Below, piece after piece: positions 51,425-59,207 of a stretch of 64,000 nucleotides of DNA (positions are counted from its first letter, which is position 1; every line of letters starts with the position of its first letter). The notes under the pieces were generated by a model. It was given only the letters and a program-made list of their open reading frames with translations. It searched no databases and was not told the origin of the DNA. Origin of the DNA: Sphaerobacter sp. GTDB lineage: Bacteria > Chloroflexota > Chloroflexia > Thermomicrobiales > Thermomicrobiaceae. The DNA lies in the NCBI GenBank assembly GCA_029961075.1, contig JASBVL010000001.1, positions 1 through 64,000 of the forward strand, given 5' to 3'. Both the position numbers and the translations under genes were made by a program.

Positions 51425-52123
51425 TCACTGGCGGCGGGACGAGTGGCCGTACTCCGCCTGGTAGGCGGGCTCGCTGCCGATCCAGGTCTCGCCGCCCTGG
51501 TAGACCTCTTTCTTCCAGATTGGGACGATCTCCTTGATGCGGTCGATGGCGTAGCGGCAGGCGTCGAACGCCTCGGCGCGGTGGGGCGCGGCGACGGCGA
51601 TGGCGACGCTCGGCTCGCCGACCTCGACGCGGCCGATGCGGTGGGTGATGGCGACCCGGTCGATGCCCCAGCGCTCGCGGATCTCGTCGCCGATCTGCGC
51701 CAGCATCTTCTCCGCGGCAGCCGGGTAGGCGTCGTACTCCAGGTAGAGGACCTGGCGGCCACGCGCATTGTCGCGGACGGTGCCCTGGAACGTCACGATC
51801 GCCCCCGCAGCCGGGTCGGCCACGGCAGCGGTCACCGCGTCCAGGTCGATCGGCCCGTCGACGACCCGGAAGGGACCGGCGCCGCCGGAGACGGGCGGGA
51901 TGATGGCGAACTCGTCGCCGTCGGCCAGCGGATGGTCGAGCGGGACGTACTCCTGGTTGACCATCACCCGCGCGTAGCTCCGCAGGCGCGCGACGATGGG
52001 GTAGTCAGCGGCGAGCCGGTCGAGCAGATCGCCGACCGACGCGCCTGGCGGCAACACCCGCTCCTCCACGCTTCGCCCCGCCGCGTCGCGCAGCACCGCG
52101 AAGTAGCGGATGGTCACACGCAT
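51425..52123 (-). CDS. MoaD-MoaE fusion (molybdopterin synthase)
   Basis: Molybdopterin synthase adds two sulfurs to cPMP. Here both subunits are in one 232-residue chain. Residues 1-84 are MoaD (MRVTIRYFAVLRDAAGRSVE to FAIIPPVSGG), ending with the Gly-Gly that normally is the free thiocarboxylated C-terminus. MoaE follows directly (about 92-232) with GAIVTFQGTVRDNARG, LEYDAYPAAAEKML, ITHRIGRVEVGEPSV, and RYAIDRIKEIVPIWKKEVYQGGETWIG carrying the catalytic Lys. In Mycobacterium tuberculosis the similar MoaX is cleaved after its Gly-Gly; the same is likely needed here (inference). The start is set by homology at ATG 52121-52123. Confidence 0.93.
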   Translation of the reverse strand: MRVTIRYFAVLRDAAGRSVEERVLPPGASVGDLLDRLAADYPIVARLRSYARVMVNQEYVPLDHPLADGDEFAIIPPVSGGAGPFRVVDGPIDLDAVTAAVADPAAGAIVTFQGTVRDNARGRQVLYLEYDAYPAAAEKMLAQIGDEIRERWGIDRVAITHRIGRVEVGEPSVAIAVAAPHRAEAFDACRYAIDRIKEIVPIWKKEVYQGGETWIGSEPAYQAEYGHSSRRQ

Positions 52124-52193
52124 GTCGCCTCCCTCTCCGTGGCAGACCCGGCCGGTGACGGCGTGGCTGCTGGCGTGCCCGGCCTCACCCCGC

Positions 52194-52202
52194 ATTCTAG
52201 CA
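52194..52202 (-). promoter_or_regulatory. Extended -10 promoter of the moaD-moaE gene
   Basis: The minus strand reads TGC TAGAAT, about 70 bases before the start codon. The -35 region is poor (CAGGGG). Confidence 0.5.
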
Positions 52203-52320
52203 TGCCACGGCTCGGGCCCCTGGCGCGGGAACCCCGCGGCGTCGCGCGGCGTCTGTCAAACAGCGGATGGTGATGCCGGATGCCGGGACGGCGCTGGTGT
52301 GGAGGAAGGAGGTCCGCCGA

Positions 52321-53037
52321 ATGAGGCTTGGAGCGGTGACCCTGGCCGCGGTGATGGTTGTGGCGGTGCTCATGGCCTGGCCGGGGCGGGCGCTGGCCTG
52401 CTCCTGCGTCGCGCTCACCACCGAGGAGCGTTTCGCGCGGGCCGATATCGTCTTCGTCGGGCGGGTGGCCGCGGTGGTGCCGGCCGAGGGCCGGCCCGGC
52501 GCGACGCTGGCGACGCTGGTGGCGGAGACGGTGTGGAAGGGCCCGGTCCAGGCGCAGTACGCCGTGCGCGGCGGGGCGGGCGGTGGCGACTGCACCGTGG
52601 CGTTCGCGGAGGGCGAGACCTACCTCGTCTTCGCCCGGGGCACGCCCGACGCGGCCCTGGAGACCAGTACCTGCGACGGGACCGCCCCGCTGGCCGCGTC
52701 AGCGGACCTGGCGGCGCTGGGGCCGGGGACGGCCGTCGCGCCGACGGGGGCGCAGCCCGGGTCGGATGGGACGACGGCGGAGACGGTCGAAGCGCACCTC
52801 ATCATGGCCCCGGCGGATGCTACCGCCGAGCCGACGGGGGCGGCGGGCGACCGTGATGCCCAAGAGGCGGGGCTGATGCCCACGGAGGTCGTCGACGCGC
52901 AGCTCATCATGGCCCCGGCGGAGCCGCCCGCCGACCGGGCCGGCATGGGTGTGGAGACCCTGGCGCTGGGCGCGCTCGGGCTGGCGGCGGTCGGGGGCGG
53001 CGCCGGGTGGCTGGTCTGGCGGAGGCGGGCGGCGTAG
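52321..53037 (+). CDS. Secreted/anchored netrin-like (TIMP-type) domain protein
   Basis: This 238-residue protein has a signal peptide (VTLAAVMVVAVLMAWPGRALA) and the mature chain starts CSCV, the N-terminal Cys-x-Cys of netrin-like/TIMP domains. RADIVFVGRVAAV and YLVFARG are typical of the OB-like barrel. Four Cys (two at the start, one in GDCTVAF and one in TSTCDG) fit paired disulfides. A low-complexity stalk holds two copies of a segment ending LIMAPA, then a C-terminal helix (LALGALGLAAVGGGAGWLVW) and WRRRAA, so it is membrane-anchored with its domain outside. Role unknown. GGAAGGAGG is the ribosome site for ATG 52321. Confidence 0.82.
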   Translation: MRLGAVTLAAVMVVAVLMAWPGRALACSCVALTTEERFARADIVFVGRVAAVVPAEGRPGATLATLVAETVWKGPVQAQYAVRGGAGGGDCTVAFAEGETYLVFARGTPDAALETSTCDGTAPLAASADLAALGPGTAVAPTGAQPGSDGTTAETVEAHLIMAPADATAEPTGAAGDRDAQEAGLMPTEVVDAQLIMAPAEPPADRAGMGVETLALGALGLAAVGGGAGWLVWRRRAA

Positions 53038-53089
53038 CGGCAGGAAGCCTGCGGCGCGGTGCCGGGCCGGCCAGGGATGACCCCGAAGC

Positions 53090-53125
53090 GCAGGCGCCCC
53101 CTGGAGAGCTCCACCGGGCGCCTGC
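53090..53125. terminator. Long hairpin between convergent genes
   Basis: A 10-bp stem (GCAGGCGCCC at 53090-53099 with GGGCGCCTGC at 53116-53125) encloses a smaller inner hairpin (TGGAG-AG-CTCCA). It lies between the ends of the netrin-like gene and a small membrane protein gene. There is no T tract, so it is only a probable terminator. Confidence 0.5.
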
Positions 53126-53144
53126 CGCGCTGTGGCGATGGCAG

Positions 53145-53399
53145 TCAGCGAAGCTGGATCGACCGCTGCGTCCAGTAGGTCACCGCGACGAGGGTGACGA
53201 TGGCCGATCCCAACACCAAAGGAATGTCGATCAGGACGAAGGCCCAACTGATCAGCGCCTCGCCACTGATGATCGTGGCGATCACGCCGAAGACCACGCT
53301 CAACCCGGCGATGAGCAGCGCGCGAAGCCGGGAAGACGCGACCCGGAACGCGAGCAGCCCAACGAGCACACCAGCAGCGACGGGGAAGATCTCGTGCAT
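53145..53399 (-). CDS. Small two-to-three-helix membrane protein
   Basis: This 84-residue protein is almost entirely hydrophobic: HEIFPVAAGVLVGLLAF, then LLIAGLSVVFGVIATIISGEALIS and VLIDIPLVLGSAIVTLVAV, separated by short basic loops (VASSRLR), ending YWTQRSIQLR. AGGGGGAC lies 4 bases before the ATG at 53397-53399. I do not recognise a family. It is convergent with the netrin-like gene. Confidence 0.65.
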   Translation of the reverse strand: MHEIFPVAAGVLVGLLAFRVASSRLRALLIAGLSVVFGVIATIISGEALISWAFVLIDIPLVLGSAIVTLVAVTYWTQRSIQLR

Positions 53400-53602
53400 G
53401 GTTGTCCCCCTTGAACGGCCTCGAATGGCATCTCCGCCACAGCGCATCTGTCATCCTAACGCTGGCGCGGCGTGCCGAGCAAGGGGCCTGGGGCGCGGCA
53501 CGAGGCGTGGTGCCAGCGGCTGCGCTTCGGGACCGCGCGTGGTACGGTACGCCGTGACGCGTGATGATAGACGGCCGCATCGTGCGGAAGGAGGGAGCGT
53601 CG

Positions 53603-54883
53603 ATGCCCGCGCTGCGATGGGTCCTCCTTGCGTTGATGGTCGCCGGTCCGCTCCTGGCCGCGTGCGGACCGGGGTCGGCCAGCGGCGGCCAGGCGACGGC
53701 GACCGCGCCACCGACGGACACACCCGCCGCAACGGCCATGCCCACCGCTCCCGTGCCGACGGCGACCGCCACCGCCACGTCGTTGCCGACCCCGGCACCC
53801 ACGCCGACGCCCGCCGGCCCGGTCGCGCACCAGCTCCCCGGGGGGACGGTGATGCTCCCTGCCGGGTTCACGATCGACATCTTCGCCGAGGATATCGGGG
53901 CACCGCGCTTCATGGCCGTGCGCCCCAGTGACGGGCTCCTCTTCGTGGCCGACATGAGCGGTGGGCGGGTGCTGATCCTCCCGGATGCCGATCGCGACGG
54001 CAAGGCGGACGAGACGATCGTGTTCGCCAGTGGGCTCAACCGACCGTCGAGCGTGGCCTTCTACCAGGACTGGGTGTACGTCGGCGAGACGGACAAGATC
54101 TCGCGCTTCTCCGCACCGGGCAACGCCCTTGCGCCCGTCGGCGCCAAGGAAGTGGTCATCCCTGACCTGCCGACCGGCGGCCACTTCACCCGCACCGTGG
54201 TCTTCGGGCCGGACGGCAAGCTCTACGTCTCGATCGGCTCCTCGTGCAACGTCTGCATCGAGGAGGACGAGCGCCGGGCCGCCATCAGCGTCTACGAGCC
54301 GGACGGCTCGAACGGCCGCCTCTACGCCACCGGCCTGCGCAACGCCGTCGGCCTCGCCTGGCAGCCGGGGACCAATCAGCTCTGGGCCACCGTCAATGGC
54401 CGCGACCACCTCGGCGACGACCTGCCGCCCGACGACCTGCGCATGATCGACGAGGGGGTCTTCTACGGCTGGCCGTACTGCTACAACGGGCCGCACCCGA
54501 ATCCGGAGTTCAACGACCCCGCGCGGTGCGCGAATGTCCCGCCCGACACGGTCGAGCTCCCCGCCCACGCCGCCGCGCTCGGCCTGACCTTCGGGAACGA
54601 CCTGAACGCGCCCCAGCCGTTCACGGACAGCATCTACATCGCCTACCACGGCTCCTGGAACCGCAGCGTGCCGACGGGCTACAAGGTCGTGCGCGTGCCC
54701 CTCACCGACGCGCAGCCTGGGGAGCCGGAGGACTTCGCCTGGGGCTGGCTGCCGGGCGATCCCAATAACCCCGGGGAGCCGTGGGGGAGGCCCGTCGGCG
54801 TGACCGTGGGGAGCGACGGCGCGCTGTATGTGAGCGACGACGCCTTCGGCCGCATCTACCGGATCGCGTGGACCGGCGAGTAA
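53603..54883 (+). CDS. Sorbosone dehydrogenase-type beta-propeller lipoprotein
   Basis: This 426-residue lipoprotein has a signal peptide ending in the lipobox LLAAC (Cys about residue 20), a Thr/Pro/Ala-rich stalk, and a six-bladed propeller related to PQQ-dependent sugar (sorbosone/glucose) dehydrogenases. Blade motifs include LPAGFTIDIFAEDIGAPRFMAV, GLLFVADMSGGRVLIL, TRTVVFGPDGKLYVSIGSSCNVC, ATGLRNAVGLAW and GWPYCYNGPHPNP, and it closes with GSDGALYVSDDAFGRIYRI. The SCNVC pair may form a disulfide. GGAAGGAGGG sets ATG 53603. The substrate is unknown; some relatives are not enzymes. Confidence 0.87.
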   Translation: MPALRWVLLALMVAGPLLAACGPGSASGGQATATAPPTDTPAATAMPTAPVPTATATATSLPTPAPTPTPAGPVAHQLPGGTVMLPAGFTIDIFAEDIGAPRFMAVRPSDGLLFVADMSGGRVLILPDADRDGKADETIVFASGLNRPSSVAFYQDWVYVGETDKISRFSAPGNALAPVGAKEVVIPDLPTGGHFTRTVVFGPDGKLYVSIGSSCNVCIEEDERRAAISVYEPDGSNGRLYATGLRNAVGLAWQPGTNQLWATVNGRDHLGDDLPPDDLRMIDEGVFYGWPYCYNGPHPNPEFNDPARCANVPPDTVELPAHAAALGLTFGNDLNAPQPFTDSIYIAYHGSWNRSVPTGYKVVRVPLTDAQPGEPEDFAWGWLPGDPNNPGEPWGRPVGVTVGSDGALYVSDDAFGRIYRIAWTGE

Positions 54884-54888
54884 CCCGG

Positions 54889-56307
54889 CTAGGGCTTCGG
54901 GGCGCGGCCGGGCCCATTGGCGGGGAAGGCGAGCGTGGCGGTCGTCCCTCGGCCCGGTTGGCTCTCGATGCGCAGCGCCCCGCCGTGCGCCGTCGCGATC
55001 CCGCGCGCGATCGCCAGACCGAGGCCGACCCCGCCGGTCTCCCGGGAGCGCGCCTTGTCCACGCGGTAGAAGCGCTCGCCCAGCCGCGGCAGATGGGCGG
55101 GATCAATCCCCACGCCCGTGTCCGTGACCGCCAGGTGCGCCTCGCCGTCGCTGGTGCCGGTCCGGAGCGTGACCCGGCCGCCCGGGGGCGAGTACTTCAA
55201 GGCGTTGTCGACGAGGATGAGCGCGGCCTGCTCCAACGCCCGCCGGTCGCCGACGACGACCGCCGGCCCGTCGGCGACCACGTCGACCTCGATCCTTCGC
55301 TCCGCAGCGAGGGCCGTGACGCGCCGCGCGATCGCCGCGGCAAGTTCGCTGAGGTCGACCACTTCGTACTCCAGTTGCAGCCGACCGGCATCGAGGCGGG
55401 CGAGGGTGAGGAGGTTGGAGGCGAGGTGGTCCATGTGCGCCGTCTCGGCGACGATATCCTCCAGCAGCGCCGCGTCCTCGGGGTCGAGACGGTGGCGGCG
55501 ACGCAGGAGGACCTCTGCGTTCGCCCGAAGCAGGGTGAGCGGCGTCCGAAGCTCGTGCGAGGCGTCGGCGATGAACGCCTGCTGCCGGGCGAAGGCGAGG
55601 CGCGCGGGTGCCAGCGCCCGCCCGGAGAGGAAGAGCCCGCCGAGGGTCGCGACGAGCAGCGCCACGCCCCCCAACACCAGCAGGATGGTCCGCAGCGCAC
55701 TCAGGGCCGATTGCTGCTCCGCGATCGAGCGCCCGCCTTGCACGACGCCCAGCACCGACCCCGACGAGGGATCACGCACGAGCTGGGCGGAGCGATAGAG
55801 CGCCCCGACCTCGTCGCCGCCGTCCACGATGTCGGAGGCGGTGCCCTGCGCGATCGCGCGGCGGGCGAGCGCGTCGTCCAGGAACGCATGGGGCGGCTCG
55901 GGGTCCTGCTCTTCGACGTCGCCCGTCGGTCTGAGCTCCTCCTCGTCGACCTCGAAGCAGACGGCGTAGAACGACACGGGCGCGGTCGCGCGGGAGCCCC
56001 CCGATGTCCCGGGGAGGGGGCATGGCGGGCGCTCCTCGCGCGCCCAGTCCTGCGCCATCAGCGCGACCTGCCGGTCGACGTCCCGCGTGATGGGCTGGAG
56101 AACGAGCCGCTCCGCGCCGAAGTAGAGCCCGATTCCCGCGAGCAGCATGGAGACGGCCAGGACCCCGCTGTACCAGAGGGTCAGCCGGATGCGCAGGCCG
56201 CGGAACAGCGCCGTGGCCGGGTCGCGGCGCCGCGCCCGCCAGCGCTGGAGCCGCTGCCGCCAGGCGAGCCGCGCGCGCATCGCCCGGGCTGCCGACCGCA
56301 CCGCCAC
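54889..56307 (-). CDS. Sensor histidine kinase
   Basis: This 472-residue membrane kinase has a basic N-terminus, a helix at about residues 40-65, an extracytoplasmic sensor of about 140 residues and a second helix (TILLVLGGVALLVATLGGLFL). The kinase core has the H-box FIADASHELRTPLTLL with the phosphorylated His, N-box LILVDNALKYSPPGG, G1 VTDTGVGIDP, and GGVGLGLAIARGIATAHGG. No clear HAMP domain is seen. The sensor has two Cys (about residues 96 and 117) that could respond to redox state. GTG at 56305-56307 overlaps the regulator stop by one base, so the two are cotranscribed. It faces away from the redox operon at 57.2 kb. Confidence 0.93.
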   Translation of the reverse strand: MAVRSAARAMRARLAWRQRLQRWRARRRDPATALFRGLRIRLTLWYSGVLAVSMLLAGIGLYFGAERLVLQPITRDVDRQVALMAQDWAREERPPCPLPGTSGGSRATAPVSFYAVCFEVDEEELRPTGDVEEQDPEPPHAFLDDALARRAIAQGTASDIVDGGDEVGALYRSAQLVRDPSSGSVLGVVQGGRSIAEQQSALSALRTILLVLGGVALLVATLGGLFLSGRALAPARLAFARQQAFIADASHELRTPLTLLRANAEVLLRRRHRLDPEDAALLEDIVAETAHMDHLASNLLTLARLDAGRLQLEYEVVDLSELAAAIARRVTALAAERRIEVDVVADGPAVVVGDRRALEQAALILVDNALKYSPPGGRVTLRTGTSDGEAHLAVTDTGVGIDPAHLPRLGERFYRVDKARSRETGGVGLGLAIARGIATAHGGALRIESQPGRGTTATLAFPANGPGRAPKP

Positions 56308-57008
56308 TAGCCCTCGATCTTGTAGCCGACGCCGCGCACCGTCTTGATGAGCGGGCGGCCGAACCCACGGTCGATCTTGTCGCGCAGATAGTGGATGTAG
56401 ATATCGACCACGTTGGAGAGTGAGTCGAGGTCGTACTTCCAGACTCGATCAACGATCTGCGAGCGGGTGAGCACCCGTCCCGGATTGCGCATCAGGTATT
56501 CGAGCAGGGCGAACTCCTTCGGCGTGAGCTCGATGACCTGCCCGCCGCGGCGTGCCTCATGCCGGAGGAGATCCAGCGTGAGATCGGCGACCTGCAAGAT
56601 CGTCGGCGGGCCGTCCGTGCCCCGAGCGCGCCGGAGCAGGGCGTTCACGCGCGCCACCAGCTCCGCCATGGCGAACGGCTTCACCAGGTAGTCGTCCGCC
56701 CCGGCGTTCAACCCCGTCACCCGATCCTCGACCGCGCCCCGTGCCGTGAGCATGAGGATGGGTGTCCTCACCCGTGCCGCGCGCAGGTGACGGCAGATCT
56801 CGACGCCGTCGAGGTCCGGGAGCATGAGGTCGAGGATCGCGAGATCGTAGTCGCCGCGGAGCGCCATCGCGAGGCCGGTAGCACCGTCGTACGCGAGATG
56901 GACCGTGTGCCCCTCGTCCTGGAGCACGCGCTGCAGCAGGCGCGCCAGGCGTTGCTCGTCTTCAACCACAAGGATGGCCATCGCTGCCTTGCCCGTTTCG
57001 AGCGTCAC
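56307..57008 (-). CDS. OmpR-family response regulator
   Basis: This 233-residue two-component regulator has a receiver domain with the acidic pair VVEDEQ, the phosphorylated Asp in AILDLMLPDLDG, LMLTARG and LVKPF (Lys). The C-terminal winged helix is of the OmpR/PhoB type (ELTPKEFALLEYLMRNPGRVLTRSQI, VVDIYIHYLRDKID, IKTVRGVGYKIEG). GTG 57008 or ATG 56981 may be the start; I list the longer. OmpR-type regulators bind direct repeats of about 11 bp, and such repeats lie at 57093-57125 between this gene and the divergent redox operon. Confidence 0.93.
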   Translation of the reverse strand: MTLETGKAAMAILVVEDEQRLARLLQRVLQDEGHTVHLAYDGATGLAMALRGDYDLAILDLMLPDLDGVEICRHLRAARVRTPILMLTARGAVEDRVTGLNAGADDYLVKPFAMAELVARVNALLRRARGTDGPPTILQVADLTLDLLRHEARRGGQVIELTPKEFALLEYLMRNPGRVLTRSQIVDRVWKYDLDSLSNVVDIYIHYLRDKIDRGFGRPLIKTVRGVGYKIEG

Positions 57009-57092
57009 CGCTCACCCCTTGAACGATACCGCACCGAGATTGGAATTCCATGAGAGCGCGGGGGGGCCGCCGCCCGCCGGACATGGGAATCT

Positions 57093-57125
57093 TCTCATCC
57101 ACTCCTTATCGACCTCTCATCCACC
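57093..57125 (+). promoter_or_regulatory. Three tandem 11-bp repeats, probable response-regulator box
   Basis: Three head-to-tail 11-mers occur: TCTCATCCACT, CCTTATCGACC and TCTCATCCACC, consensus yCTyATCsACy. The spacing matches one DNA turn, as in OmpR/PhoB boxes. A possible -10 (TAGGCT) is at 57131-57136, so the repeats would cover the -35 region of the redox operon, as at activated promoters. Confidence 0.6.
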
Positions 57126-57223
57126 CCCAGTAGGCTCGAGGTGGTAGGCGATGCCGCCACGGCACAGGCGAGGGTCATCGGTGGCCCCGCCACCAGGTCA
57201 GCAGGGCAACGGACGAGGGGAAC

Positions 57224-58549
57224 ATGGCAATCGAACGGCATCCTGCGGCGCGCGTCGAAGCGACCGGCGAGCTCCACCGCCTCCTCATGCCCGGGGTGAC
57301 CCGGCGCGAGTCGCTGCTGGAGTACCGCGGCCGGGGTGGGTATGCACCCGAGGGCTGGGCATGGTCGCCCGAGGAGCTGCGGGACCGCATCGCCGCGAGC
57401 GGGCTGCGCGGCCGGGGCGGTGCGGCCTTCCCGACCGGGCGGAAATGGCACGGGGTGGCGGCGCGGCCGGGGCCGCGCGTGGTGCTGGTCAACGCGGCGG
57501 AGTCTGAGCCGGCCAGCGCGAAGGATCGCATCCTGCTGCTGCGCCGCCCGCACCTCGTGCTCGAGGGTGCCTTGCTCGCGGCACGAGCGATCGATGCCCG
57601 GGAGATCGTGCTCTACCTCCACGCCAACGCCACCGCGGTGCGGGACTCACTGGACCTGGCGCTGCGGGAGCTGCGCGCGGCCCGGACCCCCGCGCCTCGC
57701 CTGCGCATCGTGACCGCGCCGCCGGGCTACGTGGCGGGCGAGGCGTCCGCCGCCGTCCGCCGGGCCAACGGCGGGCCGGCAAAGCCGACCTCCAAACCGC
57801 CCCGGCCGTCCGAGCGGGGCGTGGGCAAGCGGCCGACACTGGTGCAGAACGTGGAGACGCTGGCCAATGTCCCGCTCATCGCCCGCCACGGCCCGGAGTG
57901 GCTGCGCGAGGTCGGTGCACCCAGCCTGCCGGGGACCCTCCTGGTGACGCTCTCCGGCGCCGTCAACCGGCCGGGTGTCTATGAGGTGCCCAGTGGGATG
58001 CCGCTCCAGCGCATCGTGGACGACCTGGGGGGCGGCGTGGTTGGCGGCGCCTCGGTCCAGGCGATGCTCGTCGGTGGCTACTTCGCGGGGTGGCTTGGCC
58101 CCGAGGCGCTGGCGCAGGGTGCGCGGCTGGAACCGGAGTCGCTGCGGGCCTGGGGCGTCTCCCTCGGCGCGGCGGCCATCGTCGTCGTGCCCGACTGGAT
58201 CTGCGGCCTGGCCCAGGCTGCCTGGCTCATGCGCTTCTTCGCGGATGAGTCGGCGCAGCAGTGCGGGACCTGTCTCTCTGGGACCCGCGCGATGGCCGCG
58301 GTCTTCGCCAAGCTCCTGCGGGGCACGGCCAGCCCGGCGGCGTGCGATCGCCTGCACCTCTGGGCGGAGCGCATGCTGCCGGGTCGCGGTGCCTGCGGCC
58401 ACCTGGACGGCGCGGCGACCGCCGCGCGCACGGCGCTCCAGGTGTTCGCGGATGAGATCAGCCAGCACGCGCGGGCCGGGGGCTGTGGCCGGCCCGAGAC
58501 CGTGATCTTGCCCGGCTTCGACGGAGGTGATCTCGATGTCACAGCGTAG
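57224..58549 (+). CDS. NuoF-like flavin/SLBB oxidoreductase subunit
   Basis: This 441-residue protein resembles the 51-kDa NADH-binding subunit (NuoF) of complex I and its relatives. SGLRGRGGAAFPTGRKW (about residues 59-75) and VNAAESEPASAKDRILL match the FMN/NADH site, with Ala-Glu-Ser replacing Asp-Glu-Gly. PTLVQNVETLANVP and an SLBB domain (LVTLSGAVNRPGVYEVPSGM) follow. The iron-sulfur motif reads ESAQQCGTCLSG...GACGHL, keeping three of the four usual Cys and losing the first. GACGAGGGGAAC precedes the ATG. It overlaps the ferredoxin gene, so they probably form an electron-transfer pair. Confidence 0.87.
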   Translation: MAIERHPAARVEATGELHRLLMPGVTRRESLLEYRGRGGYAPEGWAWSPEELRDRIAASGLRGRGGAAFPTGRKWHGVAARPGPRVVLVNAAESEPASAKDRILLLRRPHLVLEGALLAARAIDAREIVLYLHANATAVRDSLDLALRELRAARTPAPRLRIVTAPPGYVAGEASAAVRRANGGPAKPTSKPPRPSERGVGKRPTLVQNVETLANVPLIARHGPEWLREVGAPSLPGTLLVTLSGAVNRPGVYEVPSGMPLQRIVDDLGGGVVGGASVQAMLVGGYFAGWLGPEALAQGARLEPESLRAWGVSLGAAAIVVVPDWICGLAQAAWLMRFFADESAQQCGTCLSGTRAMAAVFAKLLRGTASPAACDRLHLWAERMLPGRGACGHLDGAATAARTALQVFADEISQHARAGGCGRPETVILPGFDGGDLDVTA

Positions 58550-58814
58550 GGTGCGCGTCCGGGTCGACCCGACGCGCTGTACGGCCTTCGGGTTCTGCGC
58601 GGAGTTCTTCCCCGAGTCCTTCGCGCTCGATGACTGGGGCTACGCCTGGCTCCAGGCCGCGGAGCTCCCGTCCGACCTCGAGCCGCTGGCCCGCGAGACG
58701 GCGCGACTCTGTCCGACCGGGGCTATCGCGGTCGAGATCGTCCGCGCGGAGGACGGGCCGCCGGCCGCGGCCACGGCGCGCCCGGCACGCCTGCTTCGTC
58801 CACGTCACCGGTAA
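58536..58814 (+). CDS. Small ferredoxin, 3Fe-4S type
   Basis: This 92-residue ferredoxin has VRVDPTRCTAFGFCAEFFPESF near the start and ARLCPTGAIAVE later. Three Cys in the pattern C-x5-C...C-P suggest a single [3Fe-4S] cluster like the small ferredoxins that serve P450s. It would pass electrons from the NuoF-like subunit. GGAGGTG lies 6 bases before ATG 58536, and the start overlaps the upstream stop by 14 bases. A short basic tail follows the domain. Confidence 0.9.
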   Translation: MSQRRVRVRVDPTRCTAFGFCAEFFPESFALDDWGYAWLQAAELPSDLEPLARETARLCPTGAIAVEIVRAEDGPPAAATARPARLLRPRHR

Positions 58815-58833
58815 CGGCCAGGAGGTATCGACC

Positions 58834-59193
58834 ATGCGCAACCACGAGCCACTGCGTCACACCCAGGGCATCGCCACATCCCCGGAGGTCGGGCCGCGAC
58901 CCGGCCAGGCCCAGCGAGCGCGGCTCGCGCGGCAGGTTCGCGCCCTCCGCTGGGCCGTTTTGCTCGTCGGTACCGCCGCGACCGTCGCCTTCTCGACGCT
59001 CGCGATGCGTGCCGGCCCGCAGCCCGCGTCGGACCAGGCGACAGCCGCGCCGCCTGCGCAGGCGGTGGTGGGCGACGTGCCGAGCCAGTCGCTCTTCACC
59101 GAGGGACTGAGCGGCTTCTCGCTGGCCCCCGACGCGTCCAGCCCGGGGGGGCCGGTCTTGACGCAGCCGCACGCCCGATCCTCGACGTCGTAG
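58834..59193 (+). CDS. Small single-helix membrane protein of the redox operon
   Basis: This 119-residue protein of unknown family has a basic, Gln/Arg-rich N-terminus, one membrane helix (WAVLLVGTAATVAFSTLAM, about residues 40-58), and a Pro/Ala/Ser-rich extracytoplasmic tail with SLFTEGLSGFSLAPDAS. I see neither a heme CxxCH nor a DxxSGAT-type FMN attachment motif. AGGAGGT precedes the ATG at 58834. It sits between ferredoxin and apbE and may help assemble the membrane complex (inference from position only). Confidence 0.7.
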   Translation: MRNHEPLRHTQGIATSPEVGPRPGQAQRARLARQVRALRWAVLLVGTAATVAFSTLAMRAGPQPASDQATAAPPAQAVVGDVPSQSLFTEGLSGFSLAPDASSPGGPVLTQPHARSSTS

Positions 59194-59207
59194 CCGGGAG
59201 TCCGATC

